Shown: one piece after another, positions 26,101-41,100 of the stretch
Layout of the letters: every line of letters starts with the position of its first letter
Position numbering within the stretch: position 1 is the stretch's first letter
Assembly: GCF_001649575.2 (NCBI RefSeq)
Contig: NC_051451.1
Coordinates: 16,590,465-16,654,464 of the forward strand
Length of the DNA: 64,000 bases
Direction: 5' to 3'
Source: Kryptolebias marmoratus
Lineage: Eukaryota; Chordata; Actinopteri; Cyprinodontiformes; Rivulidae
Position numbers and translations under genes: made by a program
Notes under the pieces: generated by a model
What the model saw: only the letters and a program-made list of their open reading frames with translations
What the model was told of the DNA's origin: nothing
Databases searched by the model: none

Positions 26101-29100
26101 TTTCATGGATCAAACATCTGAGGCAGAGAAATCATTGTTTGTGTGTTTACAAAAATTGAAATCGCCCCTGTTAAAGTCTTACAGATCGGTCATGTTTCTT
26201 TCATCCAGATCAGGGAAACACAAGCAGGAGACAGGAAATTTTCAGCAACAAAGTGCTGCTTACGTTGCACGGGTGTTTATTAATGCACCAAAGAGAAAAG
26301 AGATAAGATAACAATATAGTCAGTCTTCATCATTATAGGTCAATGTGTGTGTGGGTGCAACTGTGTCCGAACTGATTGAGAAAGCTGAAATCTTCATTAA
26401 CTGTGTCAGTTTTGGAAAAAGTGATTATAAGTCATATTCCTTTACAAAAAGGGAAAATGATTAAAAACAACCAAACATATCCGTTCTTGGAAAAGTCCAT
26501 AAAAATACAAGAGAAAGCTGTGAATATTATCACATAATGCTTAAAATTCTCTTCTTCTTCTTCTTCTTCTTCTTGTGCCTTCGCTTTGCTTCACACACGC
26601 CGCCTCTGGAGACTGATAAAGTGTTGAGCATTTGATTTAATGAAGTGAAAAGAGTATAGCTGCAGAGAAGAGAACTCACCACTCAAAATCTGCTTCTGTG
26701 CACGGGCAGGAGTCTGACATCTGAGAAATATACTGATCTCGGGCCTTGACACATCGAGCGTTTGCTCTCAGTTTTTGGAAGATTCTCTTCATTCCCATGA
26801 TGCATACTTCCCCCTGTGATAAATAATGCATCATAAACATATCAGTGCTTTTTTCTCTGCTTCTCTTTTTTTGCCATCTTGCTTTTATTGTCTAACCGAA
26901 TCAAAGCAGTTCTTTAAGATCAATCAATGGCGAGTCTGGACTCTTGCATATTCTAGCAGTCCTACATAGCCAGTCCAACATCCACAGCGCTTTGTCAGTG
27001 ATGGAGAATGGTCTGGCTTTACTAATTACTATTCTTGTATTATGCAAGAGACAATTTGGTTCCAGCCAAATAGTGAAAAAAAAAAACCAAAAAAAACCAT
27101 CTTCAACTCGTTTCCCAGACTTTCAATGATACATTTTATAATGTTGAAGAGAAACACTACAACAAGAACCTGAACACGTTTTTACTAAAACGTGAAGTGG
27201 GTTTGTCGCACTAAATTTTTGATTATAAGTACTCAAAAAAGTGCAATAGGTGATTTAAGTAATACTTTCTTTTCATGTTGTATCACAAAGGCTTCATTGT
27301 GTGAATTGCATTAGCGGGAGTTAGAACGCAAAATATTACTTTTAAAGGCCCAAATAAAGTAAAAGTCTAAATTTTAAACATTTTCCCCCGATGCTGCTCA
27401 GAATTATTATCTTGAATTTGTATTTATTTCTTTAAATCCTGAATACTTAGATGCAGCACGAGCACTACTTTGAAAGATGTCGCAGAGAAAGAAAAACCTT
27501 TTGTCTGATTAAGGATGGTTGAGTGTGTCATGTGCTAAAGGGCCCTAATGAAGTCCTTTCCTTAACAATTTAGGTAACCGAACCAGCTTTTATCTCGGCT
27601 CGAACGCAAATAAAAAAAATCAAAGTGGCAACACCACTATACGAGAGTGGTGCTCCTGAAGAACTGTGAGGTGAAACCAGCTATAAAGCAAACAAATAGG
27701 TCCTTGTTAGAAAGCTCGGAGACAACAGATTAGAAGTTACAGTCCCGAGGATGAACTAATGTGTTGATTTGGTTTTTACTACACCGAAATGGACCTCACT
27801 TAATTTGACTTGAAATTAGCTTGTTTATCTTCTTTGCTTCCTGCAATGTGTTACAGGCAAGAAAGCAGGTTCCAAAGTAAAAGAGGAAAACCTTCATTGA
27901 TCAGGACTGAAACTCGAAACAAAGTCTGAACAAGGCAGGAACTGATCAAACCAAAAGATATTTAGACAAAATAAAGCTGATATGTGGTCATGACCAGGTG
28001 ACGGGGAAGCAGAAGAGCAAACTTTACCAAAACAGATGGAATAAAATTGAATGTAATGTTTGAAAACAAGCTTGCAGGATCAAAATCAAACCAAAATGAA
28101 TCTACATTCATAAAACAAAACCAAAAAACTGACACTATGAGACAACCTTTATTGTGACCATGTACAACAAATAAATCATAAATTCAACTAAAGTGAAAAC
28201 TAAACCCAAACATTATTTAAGACAGGAATAAATCATCAATATCTATAAATATGGCTATTATTAGAATCAATGATTTAAATGATTTAACTTTTTCTCTGGG
28301 AGTTTATGAAGTCTACATTTTTTACTGTCTATATGCCCAGAAAACATCATAATCTAGATAATAGAAGTTGGAAAATTTGTTCCAAGCTGCTGCATGATTT
28401 CTGCTCGCAGCAACGCCTCCTGCCTGCAGCAACTACCACTGTTATGTCACGTCTCTGTTACAGCATTATATAATGATGAATCTCGGGGCAAAAATCAGAC
28501 CAAAATTATAAGTAAGTTATTGAAACTCTCTCCTCCAGAAATGTTTTGCTCTGTAAGGGACTTCCCTGTAAGTGATTATACAACCCAATCAGCCATAAAT
28601 TACATACGCTGCATAACTCTGGAGCTTGTTTCATTCCTTCTGCAGTGAAATCAACTCAAATTTAAACTGGTGAAATGTTCTGATGGTGTGATGTTTATTT
28701 GTCAAAATGTGCAAGCATTCGCCACAAACAATCAAGCAGACGATCCTGATTAAAGTATCTATTTTTTTTTTTGAAAGAAAAACCTTCTATTTTCAGTGAG
28801 TTGGTTAGCAGCAAGGAGGAGGTTCTTTCTCAAGGCAAGAATGGCATTTGGCAGGACAATACAGTCTGAAAAAGTCCAGTGTATCAGGCTAACATTTAAG
28901 TATTAGAAGGACCTTTTATACCTCATTGTGTAACTGCCACGTGAAATAGTCTTCGGATGTGCACCACCGTTCGAAAATGGGCCGAAAGTCAATCTTGACG
29001 AGTTGCCACTCGGATCGATGACTGAAATGACCAAATATTCTGCACGATCACATCAGAAAAACAAGGTCAAAAGATATTCTCTATCTAGGGCATGTTTTCC

Positions 29101-32100
29101 TCTTCAAAGTCCTCAAATTAACACATTGGAAACACATCAGCGGCTGATGATTTCGGCGTGTCTTACGTCATGATGAGGATGTCCTCTCCGGGCTCCCCTA
29201 GCACCCCGTCAACATAGAGCGGAAAGGAGGTGAAGCTATATTTGTCCCAGTTTCTGCCCTCATCAAAACTCAGCCTGGGGGAGAGAGACCCACCGCAAAC
29301 AGAGCTACGTTCAGTAAGAAAAAAAATTATTTTTTCTTCGCAGGGAAGAAATCTCTCCCCTTGTTTTGAAGATTGAGTACAGTCTCTGAAAAGATGGGGA
29401 GGGTCCTGGGAGACGGTCTTACCAAATGTGTCTAATTGGCAGAGGTGTGTGTCGGATGGCCACCAGAGATCCTCCTTGATTCAGGAAAAACACACTGTAC
29501 TCTTCCTGAAAAATCTGCACAGACAGCCAGATTTATTTTAGCACACCGGAGAACATTTCTCAAGTCTATACAAAGTATACACGGGTGCCAGCATAAGGAC
29601 TGTGCATGCTCTCACCCACAATAAACAAGCATCAACTACAACTGTTAGTTTCACAAGAGTCTCAGCTGTGAAATAACGTCAAGCAAGTATTGCTTCATTG
29701 TTTATTTCTGGCGTCTTATGCCACTGGCAAAAAATCTGTATGCTCCCTTTGTTTTATTTGTTTTAAAGCTGAGGAATGCACACGGCTAGCTAGCTGTCAA
29801 TGCTCACTTCTCTATCTCTTTGCAAATTTGACTGCAGCACTAGCAGCTGAAAAGGGAGAAAGAAAAAGCTGGCACTGAAAGTCTAAAATGAGCTATGTTT
29901 GCATGTTCTCTTTTCAGATAAATCCTGATTTAAGTTATGTATTATTTAGAAAAAAGAAGAAAAAAAAACGTTCTGTGTTTCGCTGAGTACAAGTTCAAGG
30001 GAAAGACGGCATTTATAACAGAAGCTCTTTTTATTGCTGAATGAATAAAAAAAAAAAGAGAAAAGATTTGAAAGCACGAACCTACTCACTTATCAGAGTA
30101 AAACCTTTAAACAGTGAATGAATAGAGATGCAGAGAAGCAGGAACTATCACAGTTATACTGCGTATGCTGTACCTCTCTCCATGTGTTTCCAGCATCAGA
30201 CGTGATAAAGATGCTGACATTTGCGTTGGTCAGCTCAGGTCCGACCCCACCTAAATACAGACGGATATAAAAACGAGATTATTCCAAGTGGATCACCTTA
30301 ACAAGTATCACAGACAGCGCTGCTAGTCTCCCCACTGGCTTATCTTGGAAATAGATGTGCAGGAAGGATAGATAACGTCTCACTTTGTAAATTGTTGTCA
30401 GCTGTGAAGGAAACACAGCTGAACAACAAATCTGACTGAAGGAGCCAAGGCGCGTGGTCAAAGACCGGCATTAGGAGCAAAGAGTAAACAAAAAATGGGA
30501 TTGTGCAGAATCCCGGGGCAAATCCAATCTCACCTGATGCTATTATAATTCCCGGAGCCGTGTCTTTGCTGACAATGTTTCCCGAGGCGTAAGGGTTCTC
30601 GGAGACGTGAAGGTGGAGGTGCAGCGAGCAGTACGGCTGTCGAGCAATGAGAAGATTATTTTGAGGGAGTCAAAATGGGACATAGAAAAGTTGGAAACAG
30701 GCCTGAATCGTGTGCTGATTATGGATGAATCCCAAAACTGTAAGAATGGAGACATTTGTACATGGAAAATGGAAAGTAAATGAACATTAAAGGGTATTTT
30801 AACCCTCTCAGGCTCAAATTAATTTTTAGTAACAGGAAAAATCAGATATTTGGGGAAATTATCATCTGAGTAAAATAAGGCTCTTAAAATATGAATGTGG
30901 AGTAATAAGGTATATGCAATTCGCTGTTGCAAATCTGCAACATCTGCCTTGAGAGGGTTAAAGATGTTTAATGCTAGATCAGTCACCTATTGACTTAAAT
31001 GGAAACATAACTGATGAGTAAACATAAAAAACATAAAATACTTAGCATGTATGTTCCTATGAGATTTAGTATACGTACAACAATAGCAAGATGACCTATA
31101 GCTTGTTAAGACACCCGACAGATGATAGGCGAAATGATCTGAAGTATCCTGTAGACTTGGCCTGGTTAAGAAAAGTGTACCTCCTCCCTGATGGCAAGAG
31201 GCAAAGCTCTGAGTGGATGATTAATGTCTGCCAACGTGGCCTTTGCTTTATTTTTTCCATTTTGTTCTCCATCAAGAGCAGGACAAAATATTACAAACAT
31301 TCATTTAATCTAATACAGTCAAGAGCACCTCAAAAAAGACTCACAAAGTTAAATAAGCTCCTATTTCTCAATGGGCAAGCTTCACAAAAAATATTATTCA
31401 TTGCAGAGCTGTTGCAATCCTAGTACATTTCACAATAGCAGGTGTTGCATCAATTGCACACAAAAAAGAGGGCCTGGGTGGCAAACTACTAAAATGAAAC
31501 AAAATAATGCACTAGTTAAAAAAATATATTTTGCCAAAAACACATTGTTAGTAGCAGCGCTGGAATATTTGTATTTAAAATTATGCAAGTAACCTGCATT
31601 ACTTAGCTTTCAAACACAAAATACATTTAAATTTGTGTGTTTTTCAGGTCATTTGGTTAGTCTTGCTACAAATTGGAGAATTAATTTGAGGTAGTGAAAC
31701 ACTCCTAATGTGTGTGTGTGTTACGTTAAAATGCAGTTTGCCTGCTGATGATGATGCAGATGAGCTGCACTGTGTCAAAAGAACTGCTGTAATATTTGAG
31801 AACATCCTTTGTAAGGATTGTTTTTTTTTTTCATTCCACTGGTGTAAAGGTCTGCCACTTTAACTCCATGTGACATGTCGTAGGGTTTTACTCAGTGCAA
31901 ACCAGAAACAGTAAACTTGATTATTAAAATCACCAGCTTTATCTATACATGTTCACTTGACTGCCTTTCATGTTTAATATATCCCATCATCTATCAAAAA
32001 AACAACATTGGCCCTGCATCCAAAGCATAAATCATGTATTTTTACTATTTGTATTAACAGAAATAGTGTGTTTGCTAAAAACCTTGATATTTTTTGCATT

Positions 32101-35100
32101 TACAGTCATTTAGTAGCAGCTATATTGGACACATTATAGTGATTTTTTTTTCCCTGTTTCATATTAATAATCGGCTTTCAGAAGCAATATCAGAGCCTGC
32201 TCCACTTCAGAGCACTGTGTTGCCATGAAACACATTTATTCACTTTTTTTTTAACCGCGCTACAGTATGCAGTGTTTCAGCGGAGGACTTTTGAATGGAA
32301 ATCCAAATAACTATATCTATCTCTTGTCAGTGGCCCACTTACTTGTTCACAATAGACCTTGTTTCCCTGGAGATCGGTTGTTGGAGCCTGAAGAAGACGC
32401 CAGTCTCTGCCCTTGTTGTATGTGATATAAGTTTTCACTTGGTTCTCAACAACTTTATTTGACAGGAACACTCCTTTAATCCCAGCAACCTGCGCACATG
32501 AGAGGTGGGGAGCGGAACGGAGAAAAATAACAAGAAAGGAAGGAGGAAAATAATATCTATACATATATTCTAAGTTAAGTAAGCTGAGGGCTCAGTTTTG
32601 AGAAGACATATTTGAGAGTGATAGTTTTTCTGACACAGAGCACGATTTTGGACATCTGTAGGACTGTGTAGAATCAAAACAACATATGGCACAGCCCTGA
32701 GATATTTTTTTCGTTTTTAGCATTTATGCGCAGAAATGCAATTTTACATACAGCAGTGGCTTGAGTTCACATTTCTCCTTAGTTCTATTAATTTTTTGTT
32801 GTTGTTGTTTTTTGCAAATTGGCGCCAGCAATGGCAGTTTCATAACCACGAGTGTGAGCAGAGGTCGTTTCTGCCGCTGCTGGTGGCTACCTTAGGTGTG
32901 TGACTGTAACAACATGATACTTCCACTGCTGGCTGAAGATGAGGATAATGCACAGTGATGCGTACGTGTGCGGTCTCTGCAACCTCACAGTGGATCTGTC
33001 AACACTGATTTATGTTCAGGGCACAAGTTAAAGCTGCTATTAAGCCTGCACTGAAACTATGAGGTGAATGTAAAGTGCATTAAATAAAAGCTGGCCTGAC
33101 CTAATGTTTTCCTATGCGACAATAATGTCAAATGAAAAGAAAATTATGAAATCAGTCCTAATGGGAAAATACACTCAGTTGCTGTATGAATGTCATGTGT
33201 CAGCATCTGTTCCATTAAAGGGAGGACATTTGAGACAATTGAAACTCACTGTTTATTAAGTTTCAGACTTTCTATCTTTAGAACAGCTTATAAACGTGTA
33301 ATTCAATTTTACACGGTATTATTACTTTGCATTCGGCCCACATGTTATAAACAATGTCCATTTGTTAAGAAAGCCAATGTGGATAAAATGTTATAAAGCA
33401 TAGAAACACTTGAATTTGCAAATTTTGCATTTTTCATAATAAATATGTTTAACATATTTTTCTGATTAATCATCTAAAAATGTGATTTTCTTTTTTAAAT
33501 CAGATTGGCTCAAGAACCATTTGGGGGAAAATAAACAAATAAATTAACCTGTGCAACCAGATGACAACACCAGCCACACGGCCCTGCTGCTGCCTACCTC
33601 GTACAGGTCTATCATGATATTGTCCTCTGGACCGCCGCTGCTCACAACATCCTCCAGCATCAGGGTGAAGAACAGCCCCCTGTGCTCCGACATGTACAGG
33701 TTGTATGAATCATTCTGGTGCCAGTCCTGAATCGCTGCCACCACCTGGTTATCATCTGTGCTGATTATCTGCAAGTCCTGAATACAAAAAAATGAAAAAA
33801 AAAAAAAAAAGATCACAAGAGAAATCTCCAATTTGGAATAAAAAAAATTTTTAGCAATTAAAAAGGAAGTACACACTAAAAACAAATGGGTTAAAAACAG
33901 CATTTGTAACCCAGTGCTGGGTCAAATTTGAGTAGTTTCAACTCAGATGTCAATTTATTAAATTAGCTCTACTAAACAACAGAGTAAAAAACAACACCTC
34001 AAAATCTGGGTTATTAATTAATTACAACTTGGGCTAGATAGCAGGCTCTGACTGCTATTAGTGTTGGCTAGCTGGCACCAACTAGTGTTATTTTAAGAAA
34101 CTAAACTCACTGTCTTGTACAAACTGAACTTATAAACAAAGCCAACCAGGTTCCATATCATCGTATAAGCTGTTTTTACTGTAATATCTTTACTTATTAC
34201 CTACTAAAGCAGAGGTCCAGTCAGGTTCAGTTCTGACTGTGAAGAATGACACGTCTCGTCTCCAACTCAAACTCTGGGTCAAACGTTTTGACCCTATATT
34301 TGGTCAAACTAACCCCACCTAGACTCAGCTTTAACCCAGCAACTGAGTTATCAAAATAGCCTAACAGTTTTTAGTGTGTATGAATTTACATAGTTTTCAA
34401 ATAGCAGCATTTTTTTGTTTTCTTTTTTTTTTTTTTTTTTTGCACTTCTTGGCATCCCTCAGTAAGACTCCTCAGTAATTAGATCTCAGTCATAATGTGA
34501 ACTAAAAATGAATATGGGCTCCATTTAATTTTACTAAACTTATAATCTCGAGCGAAACACAGTAGGCGAGACGTGTCCTTCCCAAGGAGATTTCCACCAT
34601 ATCCACGGCTGGATGGATAGATGGATGGACACTTAGACAGATTTATTGAAACAACACTGCGGGCATTAAAGCTCTCCTGTTGTCATGGCAGTGACTTTCA
34701 AAACACTAACCCTTCCGCGCCTGTGATAAATCGAAAGAAGTGCAGTTTGGTGAAAAAGAAACAACCTTTTCTGCTACACTGACGAGCAACTTCCAATGCA
34801 ACGATCAAGCTGATGGAGATAAGAGGAAAATAGGAACACTGCATAGGTTCTCAATAAATGCTTGTAATCATACATATCTGAATCAAAAACTTGTAAACAA
34901 AACCCAAACAGTAACAAAAATTTGTCGGTTATCTCACCTTAGGAACGGTGTATTTGGGAAGTTTCATCGGGTAGAAAGCGTTTCTTCTATATGACACATA
35001 ATGAACAGTTTGGCCTCCTACTGACACCTTCAAGAAAAATAAAAGGAATAAAAAAATGCAGTTTTGGTTCAAGTTAATAAACATGTAGATACACTGATTG

Positions 35101-38100
35101 CTAGTAGTTTGTGTTAAATAATTCTAACTCCCATAAAAACGTTGAGTTTGCCTCTCATTAGGATGCTGTGAATTGTGGTGAGGTGTAGTTGTAGTCATAA
35201 AAAGCAGAGGCTTTATTTTCATCCCTTTCTTCCCCAGCATAATGGCCCCTTTTAGTTAATGAAAAACATGACTGTACATTAAGCTGCGGCTGAATGCACT
35301 GACTTTACAGCTTTTAATCGTCTTTTAATGAAGCCAGACCTTGCAATAAAAACCCACCTGGATGAAAACGTATTCATCCTGTACCACGAGGGAATTGGGG
35401 ATTATAAATCCAGGGAAAGGCTTGCCCTTGTTTCCGTCAGAGCAGTTCTGAAGTTTGCACGTTATGTACTGTGACCCTGTGGGTAAGCAAGGAAATTAGT
35501 GCTAAAAATACAGAAAAACACAGAAAGAGGCAGCCTTCTGTAGTCAACAATCAAGCTTTTAAACTGCTTATGGTAAAAGTGATGCAAGATATTGGAGGAC
35601 AATCTGGATTTTCACTTATATAGTGGAAGGAGGTGTCCTGGTGTGTTAGTATCAGCCAAATTAAACGTCTCCCCAGGGATGAGACATTAACATCCGAGTC
35701 CTCCGGCCCCGCTGAAATCTTGGCCAAAAAAAAAAATGAGTCTCTTCACAAAATTTAACTAACCTAATCACATCAAGAGTCTTCAAGCAGCCAATTCAAG
35801 GACGGGGAGGTAAAAGAGACGCTAATCTCTCAATATTAAATTTAATTTCAGTGATTACAGCAAACATTATTCATTTAATGTGAAATCTCCCAATGTTGTG
35901 ACTCACGTTTATCCGAGACGCTGACTTCCAGATGAATCATGCCTTGCTCTTTGTCCAAACCCAGTCTCGACCTAAAACATTGAGGCAGACTTTAAATTTT
36001 GGCTTAAACACCAGAGTTTGTTGTGTATTTCTCTGTTTGCGAGACCTCGTTATTTATAGCATTTTGCCTTGTGCCTTGTCTGAAAAGGAAACAGTGCTGT
36101 TTTCTAATGAGGTTCGCCCTGAAATGTAATTTCACAGGTTTTTTTCTTTTTCATCTTTATGTCTTCACATATAGTCTCCAGCTTCAAATTCTGCCAGCAC
36201 TTTGTCGGGCTAGCTAGTTAACTGAACCATGAGACTAAATTAGTGTTAAATTTAGGATGCAGGATTCTGTCAGTGTCACGTTTGAAGAAGACTGAGATGG
36301 TGGCGAGACGGTACAACTGCGAGACTTTTCATTAGGGGATCTGGTTGTTAAATTTAACAACTGCCGTTTGGTTAGATTTATGCCACGGCGAGATTTAATT
36401 ACTAACTTTTCTTGCATAATTTTAGAAAGAATATTATGGTTTGGGGAAATCCAATCGATGAGAAAAAAGATTTAGAATTTTGGAATAGTACGAAAAAGGC
36501 AAATATTAGCATTTGCCCGCCAAATAAACATGAAGAAAAGAAGTCGGATTTAGTCTGTTTTGGGTCACAAAATTAAAAAAAATTTTAAAAAAATAAAAGC
36601 TGTGACTCATTTGACCAGGTTACAGTCATTTTATGCTATTCAGTAAGGCTGTTTTTGAAAAGCAAGTACACACATAAAAAAAAAAAAAATTAAATAATGG
36701 AAACAAACTGCTGCTTGATGTGAGCTGTGCAAGCACAAACAGTTTATGACAAGCAAGGTCCGCCATCTGCAGTAGGTCATATAAAAGCCTTGACACAGTC
36801 TGGTGGCTTGCTGCAAAAGCGAACCGGAGGACGAACCAGAATAATCTCATCTGTATTTATTTATAATTGAATAAAGCTGTCCTGTCAAAGCCCTTCACAT
36901 AGATCAGAAAAACCATTAAATCACAGAAGTGCAAACATGCTCAATAAGCTAAGTAGTCTTCTGACGAAAAAGTGTTACACTTTCAGTTTGGTCCTTTTAT
37001 TGAGCTGAAAGCTCAGCAGTCTGCAGCTGTCTAACAGTAGTCCTTTGTAACTTTAATAACTTCAGGTGTGCAATCAAATGTTTTGGAAAGCTAAAATCTA
37101 AATGGAAATACAAAGTCTAGATCAGAGACAGGTAGGCTATATTAGTTTTTAATGTAGAACACAATGATTTTTTATTGCTTTCGTCATTCCAATCATGCAG
37201 GAATTTTGTTTTCACTGGTTCCAATGTAATGTGGCTTTAGGCCTGACCATTTTACAAATCCTTTCTTGTTATTTTATTGAAAAGATACAGATTTAAATGG
37301 TTGATGTGGGCTTCTTGTGGCGACGTTCTTTCATTTATGGAAAGCATTTAACGAAGGTAACCATGACAATCTTTTGGATAAATCACTCAGAATCTCATTT
37401 TCTATAGAGTGTGGTAGATTTCATAAACCCTGCCTTCTGTTTTGCTCTCATTTAGATAAAATTGGAAATTTAAAAAACTTGTTTGTTTTTCAATTGGTGC
37501 CCTACAAGGATCTATATTCGTCCCATTTATGTTCAGTATGAATATTATGGATCTACCTTTTGTGTGTGTCAAGTGATACTTTAATGCAATGATTCCCCAA
37601 GTTGGGGTCAGGACCCCAGTGTGGGTCACTCAACACCAAGTAGGGGTCCTTAGATAATCTCCAGATATCAACTTACAATGAAAAAAAAATGTTTTTATGC
37701 TGTTTGCACCATAATTGTTACAAAAACTTGAAATACAAGTCCATAAATTGATTTTAAAGATGGCATAAAGGATGTTAAGACTGTTTGTGTTGACATTATG
37801 TCCTTATTTAATAGAGTCGTTAGCATTTTTGGATGTTTAAACAGCCAACAGATGGGGTCACACACTTTTGTCCCTGTTATTTTATGCGTCAGAAGCTGAA
37901 AAGTTTGGGAACCGTTGCTTTACTGTATGCTTTTTTTCTCACTGTAAAACCACAGTCAAGCTAACAGATGTTACAGACAAAAGTTACTTGTTTGCTATCA
38001 AAAGCAGTCAGCGTGTTCTTCTCCAAGGGATATGGACCCAAACGCTTTTTGTCTCGTGAGAAACACAGCATATAAGCCTAAATATCTGTTTCTTTGATTC

Positions 38101-41100
38101 AGCCTGTTATGAATCTGTGATGTGAAAACACTGTCTGAGCAAACGCAAGAAAACGGGAACATTTTACATGAATATGAGATGTAGTTGTGTTCTTTACGGT
38201 TCCCTCAGGAGTAGTAATACAGCAGCCTGATGGGAAAACATTGGCCTGAAGGACGTCTGACCTGTTTTTTTTTTTTTTTTTCCTCTAAGAAGTACTTAGC
38301 CATTTCATTCACTTGAACTTCAGATTCTTCATTGTAGCTGCTAAGTGCTGAGCGACAGAAGTGACCACTTGTTGTATTAATAGCAGCTGTTGTGACAGAA
38401 GATGGGTTTCTCTCATTTTCCATACTGTGTCTGAACAGTAATATAAAAAGCTCCCATCCTGCTTCCCTCAGCACTCTGTAATTGCCTCACAGCTCCATCT
38501 CTTTTAATGGACTTTCTGTCAAATACTTCATCCAATTCTATCAGGGAACAGCAGCCCTTCCTCTTAAATAAAGCCCCCACGATGTTACGCCGTTCTCCCA
38601 TAACTAACAGCTGCTACGTCTGCACGGACAAGGTGTCTGTTAACATGTTTTTGTAAATCATGTTACTTGGATATTTTTAGACATGTTGAACAGTGAAAAA
38701 TCTGAAGAAGTTTTTTTCTTTTGTGCTTTTTCTTTTTGCCGTGCTGAGCTTTTTTTTCTTCTCTATTTTAGGGGAATTTTGGATGTCTTTTTTAATTAAA
38801 GACAAAAGAGAGAGCTTGCGTGCATAAAAATGAAGCTTTTAATTATTTCCGCTTCAGAAAGTTGCTTTTATAGTCAGACAGCAATGTCTGTGTTTAGTTT
38901 TTAACCTAAACTCACAATTATTCACTGGAAATGCATTATATATATTGATATAAAAGATAAAGCTCTATCTTTAACTGCAAATTTTTGCATTAACATCTCT
39001 GTCTTATAAGATTTTTCAAAGAGTTCTTTATTAAATTGTGTTTTTAAGTGCAGCTTTTTACTGGAACGTTTGTTGTAAAAGTTGGGACAGATGGTTTTAA
39101 TTATTTTTTCTTTTCTTTTCTTTTGAAATGTGTAAATAAAGTGTTAATGTCTGACAAACCGCTTCCCCGGTGCAGTCTATTTTTATTGTCCTTTCTACCA
39201 GAAGAGTGCCAGAAACTGAAAATATAAACTAATTGCTAACAGCGTTAAGTTTTGTAAAAATTATTTCATGCTTGTCTTTTAGGTTGTGCAGATATTTCGA
39301 GCCAACTGTAAACTACTTCAGGAGAGTGTTTAACATTTTATGTGCACGACCAAACTAGACAATGATGCCATTATGGGACGAAACAAAAAAGAAAGAGGAA
39401 ACCCAAGTTATTGTGTGAATGCTGAGTCAGGAAAATCAGACCATTGTTTTCCTGTTTACAGTTTCTTCCATATTTTTTAAGCTATCTAAGACTTTGTGTT
39501 ATGTTAACCAGTCATACAGTTTATCCAAATGTTCTGGTCAATCAGGAACAGTGTGTTATGACTTTGGGGTTTTAAAACTTTTATCATTTTTAAAACATTT
39601 ACCTTTATTTAAAATAAAGTTAACCATACACGGATATCTCTTTAATTCCTTCAATAAGATTGTTCTCTTCAGTAAACTGAAGCTATTTTTCTCTTCTTAA
39701 GCTATAATTTGCTTTTGGGTACCACTTTAAGCTTTTAGCTAATGTTTTTACTCATTTTAGCTACTGTTTTACTGCTTTTATGTACAATTTTCTTCATTTA
39801 ACTACTGTTCTGCTCCTTTTAATTTTTAGCTACTCATTGTCTCCTTTTAGTCTTAAGCTACTATTCTACTCCTTTAAGCTACTATTTTTACCCATTTAGC
39901 TTTTAGCTACTTTTCTGCTCCTTTTAGCTTCTGTTTTCTTTGTTTTAACTCTACCAACTCAATTTCAACTTTGCTTTGCAACCTCAGTAAGGTCATTCAT
40001 TGCTTCTAAAAGTTAGTGCTGCATTTTAGAAGGAAATACAAATTCTCATGTTCAATAAAAACAAAAGACTTTGAAATGTAACTTTTTTTTGTCTCCACTG
40101 AAATGTCAAATGAAATCCGTTTTATTAGTCTTAAAAGACACTTGAAACTTTGACCAAACTAGTTAATGCGATCAAATCTCATGCAGTCACATTTGTTTTT
40201 GTCTTGAAGACGAGCCACTGATTCATTTTTTACACCATGCACCGCTATTGTGGGCAGAATTCATCAAAACACAATTTGATTCACATTTTTTTCAAGTAAG
40301 AAAAACAAACAAACAACCACAAATATATTTTTTCAGCCAAACGAGCAGCTTATTATCTCACCAGTAGAATCTGTTGGGAACCACGCTGTCTTGCACGAGC
40401 TGCCATCTCCTCCCAAACTCAACTGAGACATAGAGCTGAAAGAGAAGAATGCATTCATCAAATACATATACTATCATATTTTTTACATCACACTATCAAA
40501 CAGAATTTTCATCAAGCTCATACCCAGCAGTATTACTGAGCAGCTCTGAATTTCTGGCATCCCCACGTTGTTGTTTTTGTCTGTCAGTACTCAGCATGAG
40601 AGCATGTAATGAATAGGGGGGAAAATCAATTAGTTCTTGTAAAACTGCAGGAATGCGTTGATGCCAAGTTATCTTAAAAACATTGAATAGATAATCGTTT
40701 CGATTGTGTTCCAAGTCGTGGATAAAAGTCTCCTGTTCCACGAGTAGCTGAGAAGGATTTAGAGCTAAATGACACCATGAGAGCCCTCATTTTACTGTCA
40801 TTGTAATTTTCCTCCATGAACCGTTTTGTACTGATGTTCAAGTGCTTTAAAAGTCTTGTCATCTTGCCTCGGTGATTGAGCAGCAAGCATCTTAAGCTCT
40901 CAGCTTTACGAGGATCAGCACCACCGTTCTGACTCATCCCGAAACTGGCAACTTTTAAACAACATGACAGATAATCAATAAATGTAAAATGAAGTCGAGC
41001 TGACTTTCATTTAGGCTGTTTTTTTTTAAGTTCCTTTTGGGAACAAGGAAATAAATAAATAAAAAAGAACTGCTGAATTATAGGCTTACAAAGACGTACA

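Larger units (their letters stand above)
22814..26679 (-). other. sorcs1 introns 16, 17 and 18
   Basis: Introns 25929-26679, 24624-25814 and 22814-24451 flank exons 17 and 18. They hold the (TTC)n array at 26550-26574, a T run near 25719-25734, an A run near 23624-23640 and a short R300 fragment at 24225-24335. Confidence 0.8.
35972..40361 (-). other. sorcs1 intron 5
   Basis: 4.4 kb. It contains the hAT-like element (37587-37917), a TTTTAGCT array (39700-39960), and a low-repeat stretch at about 38290-38640 that could be conserved. Confidence 0.8.

Noticed and set aside
31091..31423. 110-codon + strand reading frame in sorcs1 intron 10
   Set aside because: No recognisable domain, antisense to sorcs1, and AT-rich sequence nearby; probably chance or an old repeat fragment.
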